From the NCBI RefSeq assembly GCF_001659705.1, contig NZ_CP015971.1, positions 2,917,029 through 2,981,028 of the forward strand: a stretch of DNA of 64,000 bases, given 5' to 3'. Under the pieces are notes generated by a model that saw only the letters and a program-made list of their open reading frames with translations, did no database searches and was not told where the DNA came from. The position numbers and the translations under genes are program-made. This document shows positions 25,777 through 33,970 of this stretch, in pieces; the first letter of the stretch is position 1, and every line of letters starts with the position of its first letter. The stretch comes from Arachidicoccus sp. BS20. Lineage in GTDB: Bacteria; Bacteroidota; Bacteroidia; Chitinophagales; Chitinophagaceae.

Positions 25777-28671
25777 ATGAGACAAAAAGACATTATCGCG
25801 TCCAACGAATCTATCGAAGTCATTGGTGCGCGCGAACACAATCTGAAAAATATCGACATCAACATCCCTAAAAACAAACTCGTTGTTTTTACGGGCGTCT
25901 CGGGTAGCGGAAAATCTTCGCTCGCGTTTGATACAATTTATAACGAAGGGCAACGCCGTTATATGGAAAGTTTCAGCGCGTATGCGCGGCAATTTATGGG
26001 CGATATGGAACGTCCCGACGTAGATAAAATTTCAGGATTAAGCCCTGTAATTTCCATTGAACAAAAAACCACGAACAGAAATCCACGTTCAACGGTTGGC
26101 ACAGTTACGGAAGTGTATGATTTTCTGCGGTTGCTGTATGCGAGAATTGGCGAGGCTTTTAGCTACAACACAGGAAAAAAGATGGTCAAGTTTAGCGAGG
26201 AAGAAATTGTGGAAGATGTCTATAAAAAATTCTTCAATCAGAAGATAACCATTCTCGCGCCCATTGTTCGCGGGCGCAAAGGACATTACCGCGAACTGTT
26301 TGAAGAAACACGCAAGAAAGGTTTTCTCAAAGTGCGCGTAGATGGCGAAGTTCAGGACATTAAAGCCAATATGCAAGTGGACAGATACAAAATCCACGAC
26401 ATTGAAATTGTGATTGACAGGATACAGGTAACGAAAGAATTTAAGATTCGTTTGTCGCAAAGTGTTCAGCAGGCTTTGAAGTTGGGAAAAGATTTGGTAT
26501 TCATTTTAAGCAATGATGACGATAAAGTTCAGCAATACTCTAAACAATTAGTTTGTGCCGATACGGGCATCAGTTATGAAGAGCCTTCGCCCAATTCTTT
26601 CTCGTTCAATTCACCGTACGGTGCGTGTCCTGTATGCAAAGGTTTGGGCGAAGTTTACGCGATTAGTCCGGATGAAATTTTACCGAACAAATCATTAAGC
26701 GTTAAAGACGGTGGCATTGCACCACTCGGCGAAGAGCGCAGCGCGAGCGTGTTTCAGCAGGTTGCACAGTTTGCCCGCAAACATAAAATAAGTTTGGATA
26801 AACCATTGAAAGATTTGAGTGAAGCGCAAATTGATTTGCTCTTGTTCGGCGACGGCAATGCAAAGCGCGAGTATGAAGTGGACACGGATGATGAAACTAT
26901 TCCGCAAACATATACAGGCAGTTATGAAGGAATTGTGCCGATGCTGAAACGTTGGTTTTCTTCATCGGGAAGCACTGACCATTTGCGCGAATGGACGCAG
27001 AAATTCATGGAATTAAAAACCTGCACGGAATGTAACGGACAACGTTTGAAAAAAGAAAGCCTTTGGTTTAAAATCGATAAAAGAAATATTGCCGAGTTGA
27101 GTGAACTCGATTTGGATATTTTGATGAGTTGGTTTGTGGATATAGAAAAAAGATTGAGCGATAAACAAAACGCCATCGCAAAAGATATTCTCAAAGAGAT
27201 TCGTGAGCGCTTGCAATTCTTATTAAATGTCGGCTTGACTTATCTTACAATGAATCGTCCTACACGAACTTTGAGCGGCGGCGAAAGCCAGCGCATCAGG
27301 CTTGCAACGCAGATAGGTTCACAGTTACAGGGCATTACGTATGTGTTGGATGAACCATCAATTGGGTTGCATCAAAGAGACAATCACCGGTTGATTTCGG
27401 CGTTGGAAAATCTGCGCAATATCGGCAACAGCGTTCTTGTTGTGGAGCATGATAAAGACATTATGCTGGCATCGGATTATCTCGTGGATATTGGTCCGCG
27501 TGCAGGCATTCACGGCGGCGAAATTGTTTTTGCCGGCACGCCGCACGAAGCGTTAAAAGCGAATACCAATACGGCGCAATACATCAGCGGAAAAAAGAAA
27601 ATTGAGATACCAAAAACACGCAGAAAAGGCAACGGAAAATTCATCGAAATAAAAGGTGCAAAAGGCAATAACCTGCAAAACGTTTCCGTGAAATTTCCTT
27701 TGGGCGAATTGATTGTGGTTACAGGCGTTTCGGGTTCCGGAAAATCTACGTTGATTAATGAAACGCTGTATCCGATACTTTCGCAATATTGTTACAAATC
27801 AAAAACAAACCCGCTGGAATATAAGTCAGTAAAGGGTTTGGAGCATATTGATAAAGTAATAGAAATTGACCAATCGCCGATCGGTCGTACGCCGCGAAGT
27901 AATCCTGCGACGTATTGCGGCTTCTTTACGGACATTCGACAACTGTTTGCATCGTTGCCCGAAGCGAAGATTCGCGGCTATAATGCGGGAAGATTTTCTT
28001 TCAATGTAAAAGGCGGTCGCTGCGATGTTTGCGAAGGTGGCGGAATGCGTGTGATTGAAATGAATTTTTTGCCCGATGTATATGTACCTTGCGAAAAATG
28101 CAACGGTAAAAGATACAACCGCGAAACTTTGGAAATTCGTTACAAAGGAAAATCCATCAGCGATGTATTGAATATGACGGTGGATGAAGCTGTTGAATTT
28201 TTTCAACCTGTTCCGTCTTTATACAGAAAAATAAAAACGTTGCAGGATGTTGGTTTGGGTTATATCAGTCTCGGGCAATCGGCTGTAACATTGAGCGGCG
28301 GCGAAGCGCAGCGTGTAAAACTTTCAACCGAATTAGCAAAAAAAGATACGGGAAAGACTTTTTACATTCTTGACGAACCCACGACAGGACTGCATTTCAG
28401 CGACATTCAACATTTGCTGAACGTGGTGAATAAATTGGTTGACAGAGGAAATTCTGTTTTAATCATCGAGCATAATTTGGACGTGATAAAAGTTGCCGAC
28501 CACATTATTGATTTAGGTCCCGAAGGCGGCAAAGGCGGCGGAAAAATTTTATTTGAAGGAACACCCGAAGAAATGCTGAAACATAAAACGAGCTTTACGG
28601 CGAAGTATTTGAAAGAGGAAATGAGCCTCCCCAACCCCTCCAAAGGAGGGGCTGATGAAGCGAAGATTTAA
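25777..28671 (+). CDS. uvrA: UvrABC excinuclease subunit A
   Basis: 964 residues, slightly longer than usual (about 940). It is the damage-recognition ATPase of nucleotide excision repair, acting with UvrB in the cytoplasm. It has two ABC modules, each with Walker A (GVSGSGKSSLAFDT; GVSGSGKSTLINET) and signature (LSGGESQRIRLA; LSGGEAQRVKL). The zinc-finger cysteines are CPVC/CTEC in the first half and CDVC/CEKC in the second. The last 15 residues (from SLPNPSKGG) are encoded by a GC-rich hairpin repeat that has run into the gene end; the normal family C-terminus falls about at KYLKEEM. Function should be unaffected because the tail lies beyond the conserved core. Confidence 0.97.
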   Translation: MRQKDIIASNESIEVIGAREHNLKNIDINIPKNKLVVFTGVSGSGKSSLAFDTIYNEGQRRYMESFSAYARQFMGDMERPDVDKISGLSPVISIEQKTTNRNPRSTVGTVTEVYDFLRLLYARIGEAFSYNTGKKMVKFSEEEIVEDVYKKFFNQKITILAPIVRGRKGHYRELFEETRKKGFLKVRVDGEVQDIKANMQVDRYKIHDIEIVIDRIQVTKEFKIRLSQSVQQALKLGKDLVFILSNDDDKVQQYSKQLVCADTGISYEEPSPNSFSFNSPYGACPVCKGLGEVYAISPDEILPNKSLSVKDGGIAPLGEERSASVFQQVAQFARKHKISLDKPLKDLSEAQIDLLLFGDGNAKREYEVDTDDETIPQTYTGSYEGIVPMLKRWFSSSGSTDHLREWTQKFMELKTCTECNGQRLKKESLWFKIDKRNIAELSELDLDILMSWFVDIEKRLSDKQNAIAKDILKEIRERLQFLLNVGLTYLTMNRPTRTLSGGESQRIRLATQIGSQLQGITYVLDEPSIGLHQRDNHRLISALENLRNIGNSVLVVEHDKDIMLASDYLVDIGPRAGIHGGEIVFAGTPHEALKANTNTAQYISGKKKIEIPKTRRKGNGKFIEIKGAKGNNLQNVSVKFPLGELIVVTGVSGSGKSTLINETLYPILSQYCYKSKTNPLEYKSVKGLEHIDKVIEIDQSPIGRTPRSNPATYCGFFTDIRQLFASLPEAKIRGYNAGRFSFNVKGGRCDVCEGGGMRVIEMNFLPDVYVPCEKCNGKRYNRETLEIRYKGKSISDVLNMTVDEAVEFFQPVPSLYRKIKTLQDVGLGYISLGQSAVTLSGGEAQRVKLSTELAKKDTGKTFYILDEPTTGLHFSDIQHLLNVVNKLVDRGNSVLIIEHNLDVIKVADHIIDLGPEGGKGGGKILFEGTPEEMLKHKTSFTAKYLKEEMSLPNPSKGGADEAKI
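28626..28655 (+). repeat. GC-rich palindromic repeat overlapping the uvrA 3' end
   Basis: CCTCCCCAACCCCTCCAAAG followed by GAGGGGCTGA. CCCCTCC (28635-28641) and GGAGGGG (28645-28651) form a perfect 7-bp hairpin with an AAA loop. I recognise this from many Bacteroidota genomes as a dispersed extragenic element; here it is read in frame as the uvrA tail. Confidence 0.65.
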
Positions 28672-28725
28672 AGTTTTTTTGAAGCAAAAAGGCACAAAGA
28701 AGAAATAGGAACACGCTTGCAGGTC

Positions 28726-28745
28726 ATTCCCGCGCAGACGGGAAT
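28726..28745. repeat. Short palindrome of the ATTCCCG...CGGGAAT type
   Basis: ATTCCCG (28726-28732) and CGGGAAT (28739-28745) around 6 nt, within GTCATTCCCGCGCAGACGGG. It resembles the widespread GTCATTCCCGCG-type repeats of bacterial intergenic regions and lies between uvrA and the RAYT gene. Confidence 0.55.
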
Positions 28746-28849
28746 CTAAAAAATCAAATAAAATTTTCGCAATGCAAAAGCAGAAACTGATTGAAAAGAC
28801 AATAAATCCTTTAAAAGTTTTTATAAGAAAGCTGCAATTTTATACGGCT

Positions 28850-28897
28850 CTTCGGAATTTGTAATTCCGAAGTCTTATCGGTGGATTTGTAATCCGC
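28850..28897. repeat. REP doublet upstream of the RAYT gene
   Basis: The palindrome CTTCGGAATT-TGT-AATTCCGAAG (28850-28872) and then GGATT-TGT-AATCC (28883-28895). Both have a 3-nt loop and an ATT/AAT inner arm. The same pair, in the same or inverted order, is found twice after the transposase gene. Confidence 0.85.
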
Positions 28898-28923
28898 AAT
28901 TAATCTTGAAAAGATTTTGAGTA

Positions 28924-29451
28924 ATGAGTTTTGCATACACTATAAAAGACCAGCACGCATTGTACTTTGTTACTTTTACTGTCCATCAGTGGGTGGATGT
29001 TTTTTCGCGTAAAGAATACCGGGATATATTGATAGAAAATTTGCGTTATTGCCAACATCATAAAGGACTGAAAATATATGCCTGGGTAATTATGGGCAAT
29101 CACTGCCATTTGATTGTTCAAAGTGAGAAAGAAAAATTAAGTGATATTATCCGCGACTTTAAGAAATACACGGCAAAAACTATTTATCGTAGTATAGAAA
29201 ATAATCCGGCAGAAAGCAGGAAAGAGTGGTTGTTAAAAACGCTTATGTTTAAAGAAAAAATTTGGTTTTGGGAAGAAGGCTATCATGGCGAAGAAATTTT
29301 CAGTGAAGCATTTTTTAAAACAAAAGCAATGTATATACACCAAAATCCTGTTCGGGCAGGTATTGTAGAAAAAGAAGAAGAATATTTGTATAGCAGCGCA
29401 GGAGATTTTTACGGTGTAAGAAAAGGTTTATTGGATGTAAGCGAGTATTAA
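28924..29451 (+). CDS. REP-associated tyrosine transposase (RAYT, IS200/IS605 TnpA-like)
   Basis: 175 residues. Y1 HUH transposase fold: LYFVTFTVHQWVDVF near the N-terminus, MGNHCHLIV with the HUH pair His60/His62, and YIHQNPVRAGIV, which holds the predicted catalytic Tyr137. Typical RAYT length, with no partner TnpB. It is bracketed by palindromes with a common core (28850-28897, 29454-29501, 29605-29650), which supports the RAYT assignment over a plain IS200. Such proteins nick and join single-stranded REP hairpins and are thought to spread them; they are usually not self-mobile. The gene is complete. Confidence 0.9.
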   Translation: MSFAYTIKDQHALYFVTFTVHQWVDVFSRKEYRDILIENLRYCQHHKGLKIYAWVIMGNHCHLIVQSEKEKLSDIIRDFKKYTAKTIYRSIENNPAESRKEWLLKTLMFKEKIWFWEEGYHGEEIFSEAFFKTKAMYIHQNPVRAGIVEKEEEYLYSSAGDFYGVRKGLLDVSEY

Positions 29452-29453
29452 TG

Positions 29454-29501
29454 CAGGATTGCAAATCCTGTGATAGGGCTTCGGAATTGCAAATTCCGAA
29501 G
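29454..29501. repeat. REP doublet downstream of the RAYT gene, inverted order
   Basis: CAGGATT-GCA-AATCCTG (29454-29470), starting 3 bp after the RAYT stop, and CTTCGGAATT-GCA-AATTCCGAAG (29479-29501). Relative to the upstream doublet, order and loop are reverse-complemented, as in BIME structures. Confidence 0.85.
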
Positions 29502-29604
29502 AGCGAATTATTTGCATTTATAATAACACTTCTTATAGTCTCTATTGAATCTTTGCTCTATAATCGATTTTTATAAAAATAAACTATGAACATAAACTTT
29601 TGCT

Positions 29605-29650
29605 CTTCGGAACTTGTAATTCCGAAGCAATATCAGCGGATTTGTAATCC
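29605..29650. repeat. Third REP doublet
   Basis: CTTCGGAACT-TGT-AATTCCGAAG (29605-29627, one arm mismatch) and GGATT-TGT-AATCC (29638-29650), in the same order as the copy upstream of the transposase. Confidence 0.8.
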
Positions 29651-29702
29651 AAATAAAATCTAATCTATCGAGTTTTATTTCGTGTAATAAAAATCAATTA
29701 AA

Positions 29703-30194
29703 ATGAACTTAGATTCTTTAAACGATTTACCCGATTGGGACGACGACCATTTTAAAAAATTTGACGATGCCGAAGGCGAAGAATGGAAGCCCAATCCCAC
29801 GCGCGACGCGGCGAAAGCGTTGTACCAACAATGGCGGCAAGTAATGACGATGCTGCAAGGCGCACTGGATTCCGACGACTTCAAAGAAGACAACTCATTT
29901 GCTACGGAGCAATGCGCAATGGTTATGGGCGATGCCTTTGAAGTAGGCGCAAAAATCAGAAGTTCAGAAACAGGGAGTTTATATATTTTAAAAATGGAAA
30001 ATGCAGCCGTCATTCGAAAGAATGCGCAGTTCGTTGCATCGTCATTGTTGAGTTTTGCTATGCAAAATTTGATTGAAGAAAAATATGCAGAAGCGATAAG
30101 AAGCGAGATTGATTCATTCAGAGAGTTATTCAAACAATGGGTTTCTACCTTTCAAAAAGACGAGTTTGAAGATGAATGGGGCTTGTTTATTTGA
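29703..30194 (+). CDS. Conserved-looking cytoplasmic protein of unknown function
   Basis: 163 residues, acidic, no signal peptide or membrane segment. The N-terminus is rich in Asp and Glu (LPDWDDDHFKKFDDAEGEEW), and the rest is predicted alpha-helical. The central part has a FATEQCAMVMGDAFEVGAKI segment and the C-terminus is rich in aromatic and acidic residues (EDEWGLFI). I do not recognise the family. Codon use and the clean start about 50 bp after a REP doublet support a real gene. It converges with the XRE regulator; no operon partner is evident. Confidence 0.7.
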   Translation: MNLDSLNDLPDWDDDHFKKFDDAEGEEWKPNPTRDAAKALYQQWRQVMTMLQGALDSDDFKEDNSFATEQCAMVMGDAFEVGAKIRSSETGSLYILKMENAAVIRKNAQFVASSLLSFAMQNLIEEKYAEAIRSEIDSFRELFKQWVSTFQKDEFEDEWGLFI

Positions 30195-30210
30195 TAAAGA
30201 AAACGCTGCT

Positions 30211-30450
30211 TTAATCCTTAAATTCAAATTCAAAATCCAATAAATTTTGAGGTGCTATATTTAATCCTTTGGCAAGTTCGACAAGTGTTAAAAGACGGAT
30301 ATTTACCTCGCCTTTTTCTATTTTACTGATGTCGCTATGGTCGATATTACAAAGCTGTGCCATTTTGCGGTAGCTCAAATTTTGGGCTTTTCTCCGCTGC
30401 TGAAGCACTTTGCCGAAAGCTTTCAGGAAATCTTCATTATCTACCACCAT
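30211..30450 (-). CDS. Small XRE-family helix-turn-helix regulator
   Basis: 79 residues from the ATG at 30450. The helix-turn-helix spans about residues 10-65 (LQQRRKAQNLSYRKMAQLC, then NIDHSDISKIEKGEVNIRL), a Cro/CI-like DNA-binding domain that fills the whole protein. An in-frame extension up to 30582 is open, but its sequence (Arg/Lys/His mix) is unlike the family, so I leave it out. It diverges from the AraC-type regulator at 30715 with about 260 bp between. It could control itself or the AraC gene; nothing shows which. Confidence 0.82.
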   Translation of the reverse strand: MVVDNEDFLKAFGKVLQQRRKAQNLSYRKMAQLCNIDHSDISKIEKGEVNIRLLTLVELAKGLNIAPQNLLDFEFEFKD

Positions 30451-30714
30451 GTGCCGCTGCCGTTTGCTGCGGAGCAAGGTCTGTTTATTTATAAAAATTT
30501 TTGTGGGTAAATAAGCCCACATTATTCCTCTTGCATTAAATTTGCCCTTGTCGTAGGATTGGCTGTGGAGCACACATCGCATATATTGAAACTAACTTAT
30601 ACCCAAGGCGTTCGGTAAAATGAACGAACAGAATTTTAATCGTTTTCACTTCGATTATTTCTGGTTCAGGCTGATTACAAGATAGTTTACCTTAAAATAA
30701 ACCATACGATTAAC

Positions 30715-31590
30715 ATGAAAAAAAGTGCGTTTGACCAATTATTTATTTTGCAAGAAATGCAAATCCAAGGTACTGTAAGCTTACCGCTTATCGAAAACAG
30801 ATTTTACCTTGTCTATCTGGAAACATCCGATGCTGATGCTGCTTTTTCAGTAGAAACAATGAATATCTCGTCCCGTCTGGGCAGTAAAAATTTACTTGTA
30901 TTTGATACAACTACGGGGTGTTGCCAGAAAGATATTGTGATTTCGACCACGTCGCAGGTCACGGCACATATTCTTTGTTATACCAGCACCAGAATTGGGT
31001 TGTCATACTATGGCAACGTAGTATTTTTAGAAGTATATTCAAAAGGAATACAGCTATACAGTTCAAATGACAATGCTATAGAGGAGCAGGATTTTGATAT
31101 GGTAAAGCTGTATTTTACAGCTGCGGCTTATCTAGTGAATAAGAGCAGCGCATATACCCAATTCATGCCCATGCTTAATATTCTGAGTATTCTGGCGTGT
31201 ATTAAAAGCTGGTATATGAATGCCGAGTCGCTTATCGCTGTAAAATTTTCTGAAGCAGGAGAAATAGCTTACCGCTATAATTCATTGCTGGACGAGCATT
31301 TTAAAAAAGAAATTGCCTTAAATTTTTATGTGAAACAGTTACAACTGAGGTCGTCCAGAGAGTTGTACGATGCCACACAGAAAATTTTCGGTGTTTCGCC
31401 CAAGCAAATGATGCAAAGAAAAGTAATATCCGAAGCACAAAAAATGTTGTTATTGTCCAATTTATCTATTAAAGAAATCGGGTATGAATTGGGCTTTTCA
31501 GAACCTACTAATTTCAACAAATTCTTTCAGAAGCATTGTAATATTTCGCCCAAAGGGTTTAGGGAAAAGGCTAAGCGGAACGAATTATGA
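30715..31590 (+). CDS. AraC-family transcriptional regulator
   Basis: 291 residues. The N-terminal part (about 1-170) is an unassigned sensor/dimer region. The C-terminal AraC DNA-binding domain (about 190-288) shows both helix-turn-helix units: LYVKQLQLR-like helix 1 with FGVSPKQMMQRKVISEAQKM, then LSIKEIGYELGFSEPTNFNK and the closing FQKHCNISPKGFR. It is encoded 135 bp upstream of, and in the same direction as, the five-gene export/assembly operon starting at 31726, so it is the likely local regulator. Close in style to other AraC regulators that precede envelope operons in Chitinophagaceae. Confidence 0.88.
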   Translation: MKKSAFDQLFILQEMQIQGTVSLPLIENRFYLVYLETSDADAAFSVETMNISSRLGSKNLLVFDTTTGCCQKDIVISTTSQVTAHILCYTSTRIGLSYYGNVVFLEVYSKGIQLYSSNDNAIEEQDFDMVKLYFTAAAYLVNKSSAYTQFMPMLNILSILACIKSWYMNAESLIAVKFSEAGEIAYRYNSLLDEHFKKEIALNFYVKQLQLRSSRELYDATQKIFGVSPKQMMQRKVISEAQKMLLLSNLSIKEIGYELGFSEPTNFNKFFQKHCNISPKGFREKAKRNEL

Positions 31591-31654
31591 TTATTTTTTT
31601 TGTCGATTTCAGGGGCATTGTCAGAAATTGACCATAGAAATGATAAAATTAACC

Positions 31655-31685
31655 TTGCGGTAATATTTAACCCTGCGTAGCTTTG
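31655..31685 (+). promoter_or_regulatory. Promoter of the pilus-like operon
   Basis: TTG (31655-31657), a 20-nt spacer and TAGCTTTG (31678-31685) give an excellent Bacteroidota -33/-7 pair, 41 bp upstream of the ATG at 31726. The segment just upstream (TTGTCAGAAATTGACCAT, about 31617-31634) has two TTG(T/A)C half-sites and could bind the AraC regulator encoded next door. Confidence 0.65.
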
Positions 31686-31725
31686 CACCCGCAAGTCGTA
31701 AAAAAACCGGCTTTTAAAAAATAAC

Positions 31726-32385
31726 ATGAAAAAGTTAATCAACAAAACCTTAGTGGCTGTAATTGCCACAACTGCAATCGGGGCTTTCACTAAAGCTTCT
31801 GCCCAAAATCAAGCAAACCCGGCTCAAGCAACAACAACATTGAATGTGCATTGTAAAGATTTCGCGTCTATCGGATTCGGCGATGGGAGCAACCAGGCGT
31901 CTTCTCCTACAAGTGCGGGAAGTGCTACTGATGTTGCTGATATCTTCCTTAACACATCACAGGATTATATTGATGTTGCTGGTGCAACAGGTAAAGCTGT
32001 AACAAGAACCAAAGAATTATTGGTAAGGTCTGCCGGCGCTTTTCAGGTTGATGCTAAAATTGCAGGAGACCTCGCGAACAGCGACAATAGTGTAGTAATT
32101 CCTGCGTCGGATGTGTTTATTAAAATTTACAATCCTTCAATTGCGGATGAAGGTGGTTATGTTACAACGCCAAATGGCGATGCAAACAATGCAAATGCGT
32201 CTTTTACCGGTGCAAATTCAACGCATGCGAATGTACTTTCCGGTTCGGCTACTTCAGGTACATTATTCGACGTAGATTACGGCATTAAAAACCTGGGCGC
32301 CGATTTAGCTGCTCAGTTGAATACTGTAGCAAACAGCACCGTTGTATATACTACAACTATACAGTACACATTGACTGCGCAGTAG
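31726..32385 (+). CDS. Exported pilin-like subunit, probable major subunit
   Basis: 219 residues; signal peptide 1-27 (ends KASAQ). It is rich in Ala, Thr, Asn and Gly and predicted all-beta. It shares four landmarks with the products of the genes at 32543 and 33970. These are an N-terminal LNVHCK strand (39-44), VRSAGAFQVDAKIAGD (100-115), a GTLFDVDYG strand near residue 180 and a final YTTTIQYTLTAQ strand. No enzyme motif. First gene of the operon and followed by a terminator, so it should be the most strongly expressed, like a major pilin. I do not recognise a named family; the pilin role is inferred from context (chaperone and barrel genes downstream) and from the shared domain. Confidence 0.72.
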   Translation: MKKLINKTLVAVIATTAIGAFTKASAQNQANPAQATTTLNVHCKDFASIGFGDGSNQASSPTSAGSATDVADIFLNTSQDYIDVAGATGKAVTRTKELLVRSAGAFQVDAKIAGDLANSDNSVVIPASDVFIKIYNPSIADEGGYVTTPNGDANNANASFTGANSTHANVLSGSATSGTLFDVDYGIKNLGADLAAQLNTVANSTVVYTTTIQYTLTAQ

Positions 32386-32446
32386 TCTTACGCTGTATGG
32401 TACATCGTTTAGGAAAATAGAACAAGATTTTTCCTTGTCTAAGGAG

Positions 32447-32501
32447 AAAAATAAAAATTCCCGTTTTATAATTTATTGAAAAACAGGGGGTTTTTATTTT
32501 T
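32447..32501 (+). terminator. Intra-operon terminator/attenuator after the first subunit gene
   Basis: A 16-bp arm AAAAATAAAAATTCCC (32447-32462) pairs with GGGGGTTTTTATTTTT (32486-32501) with two G-T pairs and a T-rich tail, inside the 157-bp gap before the next gene. It would cut most transcripts after the first gene and leave a fraction to reach the assembly genes. Confidence 0.7.
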
Positions 32502-32542
32502 CTTTTTAAAAAAAGCCTTAGATTTACAGTAAACATTGCTGT

Positions 32543-33112
32543 ATGTCGAGGCTGCACACATGGGGTCTATTGCTGCTATGCTTATGTTTTTTGCATACAG
32601 TTAAAGCGCAACAGGCGGCTGTTGTAGCGCTGCGGGTAGTTTGCAAGCCGGTGCAGGGGTTAACATTCGACGATTCCAAACAATTACAAGCAAAACTTGA
32701 TAATTACGCTTCAAACAACAATACGGGCATAGGTGGAGTTGCAGACAAAAAACATTTAAGCATATACAGCGCAGGGGCATTTGTGGTAAAGGCAAGTGCA
32801 AGTGTTGCGGACAGTTTGTCGAATTGCAGAGATAGCGCGGCGCGCGGAACAATTGTTTTGAACACATCTTTGTCTGAAGAAAAAAGAAGAACCGGATTTT
32901 TATGGCACGATGTTAATTTTCGAAAAGCCGTAAAATTGAAGATGCAGCATGGTGTTAGTAAAGATAAAGTCATCGTATCTTCTGCTGGCGGAACAGTATC
33001 TTCTTTTGATGTACTGTACGACGATTCTGCGCATAACGAAGAAAATAGGCAACAAGCACAACCACCGAAGGAACAGCATACAGCCATTCTATATACAATG
33101 GAACCCAACTGA
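32543..33112 (+). CDS. Exported pilin-like subunit, probable minor subunit
   Basis: 189 residues; signal peptide 1-22 (HTVKAQ). It repeats the landmarks of the first subunit: LRVVCK (30-35), then YSAGAFVVKASASVAD (75-90), SSFDVLYD about residue 160 and a C-terminal strand HTAILYTMEPN. Identity outside these motifs is low, so this is a paralogue and not a recent duplicate. The C-terminal third is more charged (NEENRQQAQPPKEQ) than the first subunit. It lies 42 bp before the chaperone gene. Function inferred: adaptor or minor structural subunit; family not recognised. Confidence 0.68.
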   Translation: MSRLHTWGLLLLCLCFLHTVKAQQAAVVALRVVCKPVQGLTFDDSKQLQAKLDNYASNNNTGIGGVADKKHLSIYSAGAFVVKASASVADSLSNCRDSAARGTIVLNTSLSEEKRRTGFLWHDVNFRKAVKLKMQHGVSKDKVIVSSAGGTVSSFDVLYDDSAHNEENRQQAQPPKEQHTAILYTMEPN

Positions 33113-33154
33113 ATATTGCGCTCGAATGAGATTTTTTGAACAACCATATTTTAT

Positions 33155-33970
33155 ATGTTTTTTTATACACGAAAATCTGTTTTAACTTTAATTACAGCTT
33201 TTTTATGCCTGCTTTCGGTTAGGGGATTTTCCCAGTCGGTAGGCGTTACGGTTACGCCTTCAAGGTTGTACTTTGTACCGGGACAGTTAAGTGTTCAAAG
33301 AGTGTCTATTACCAATCCAAGCAATTACCGACCGCTGGAAATAGGTATTTCTATGTTTGACTGGAAGTACGACTCATTGGGAAGCAACGTGATTACAGGT
33401 ATTGGTACGCTTAAAAATACGCTGGCAAATTATATCAAAGTTGCACAGGGAACATACTTTACCTTAAAGCCGGGCGAAACAAAAGATGTAGATGTTGTGT
33501 GCAATGTGCCTAAAGATGCCGATACGCTTTCATATCGAACCACGATGATGTATATCGCCCAGTTAAATCCGGGAAATGTAACAGATTCAAAAGGCGCTTC
33601 TTTTCGGGTAACGGTAAGAATAGGTATTAAACTATATCAGTCGTCCAATCCTTCTCCCGATGTAAATTTAGAAATAGGTAATTTGTATGCCGTAAAAGAC
33701 AGTGGCATTACCCGTCAGGTAGCGCTGGTATTTGATAATACCGGCAACTTATGGACAAACGGGAAAATATCCTATGAATTGTTGAACAATAATACGGGAA
33801 AGAAGAGTAAAATGCCGGATGTGGAATTTTATACATTACCGGGAGACCACAGGACTGTATATGCAAAACTGCCCGATAATTTACCCAAAGGCGAATACAC
33901 CCTTACAACTGTGCTGCGATACAACGACGGCAAAGGAATCAAAATAGCTGACTTGAAAATGGAATTATAA
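33155..33970 (+). CDS. Periplasmic PapD/Csu-like pilus assembly chaperone
   Basis: 271 residues; signal peptide 1-27 (RGFSQ). The N-terminal Ig-like domain reads VTVTPSRLYFVPGQ, then VSITNPSNYRP, then a DW pair (Asp69-Trp70), then YFTLKPGETKDVDV (101-114). This order matches fimbrial chaperones of the archaic (Csu-like) branch: TPxRL start, N-P loop, DW, and the FxLxPGExxxV strand. A second beta domain (about 150-271) follows. It overlaps the next gene by one base (TAATG). It should cap assembly-competent subunits in the periplasm. The fold call is good; assignment to a named family needs a profile search. Confidence 0.77.
   Translation: MFFYTRKSVLTLITAFLCLLSVRGFSQSVGVTVTPSRLYFVPGQLSVQRVSITNPSNYRPLEIGISMFDWKYDSLGSNVITGIGTLKNTLANYIKVAQGTYFTLKPGETKDVDVVCNVPKDADTLSYRTTMMYIAQLNPGNVTDSKGASFRVTVRIGIKLYQSSNPSPDVNLEIGNLYAVKDSGITRQVALVFDNTGNLWTNGKISYELLNNNTGKKSKMPDVEFYTLPGDHRTVYAKLPDNLPKGEYTLTTVLRYNDGKGIKIADLKMEL

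Noticed and set aside
28850-29650. CRISPR-like array around the transposase
   Set aside because: Repeats are palindromes with variable stems and irregular spacing; there are no constant repeats, spacers or cas genes in the window.
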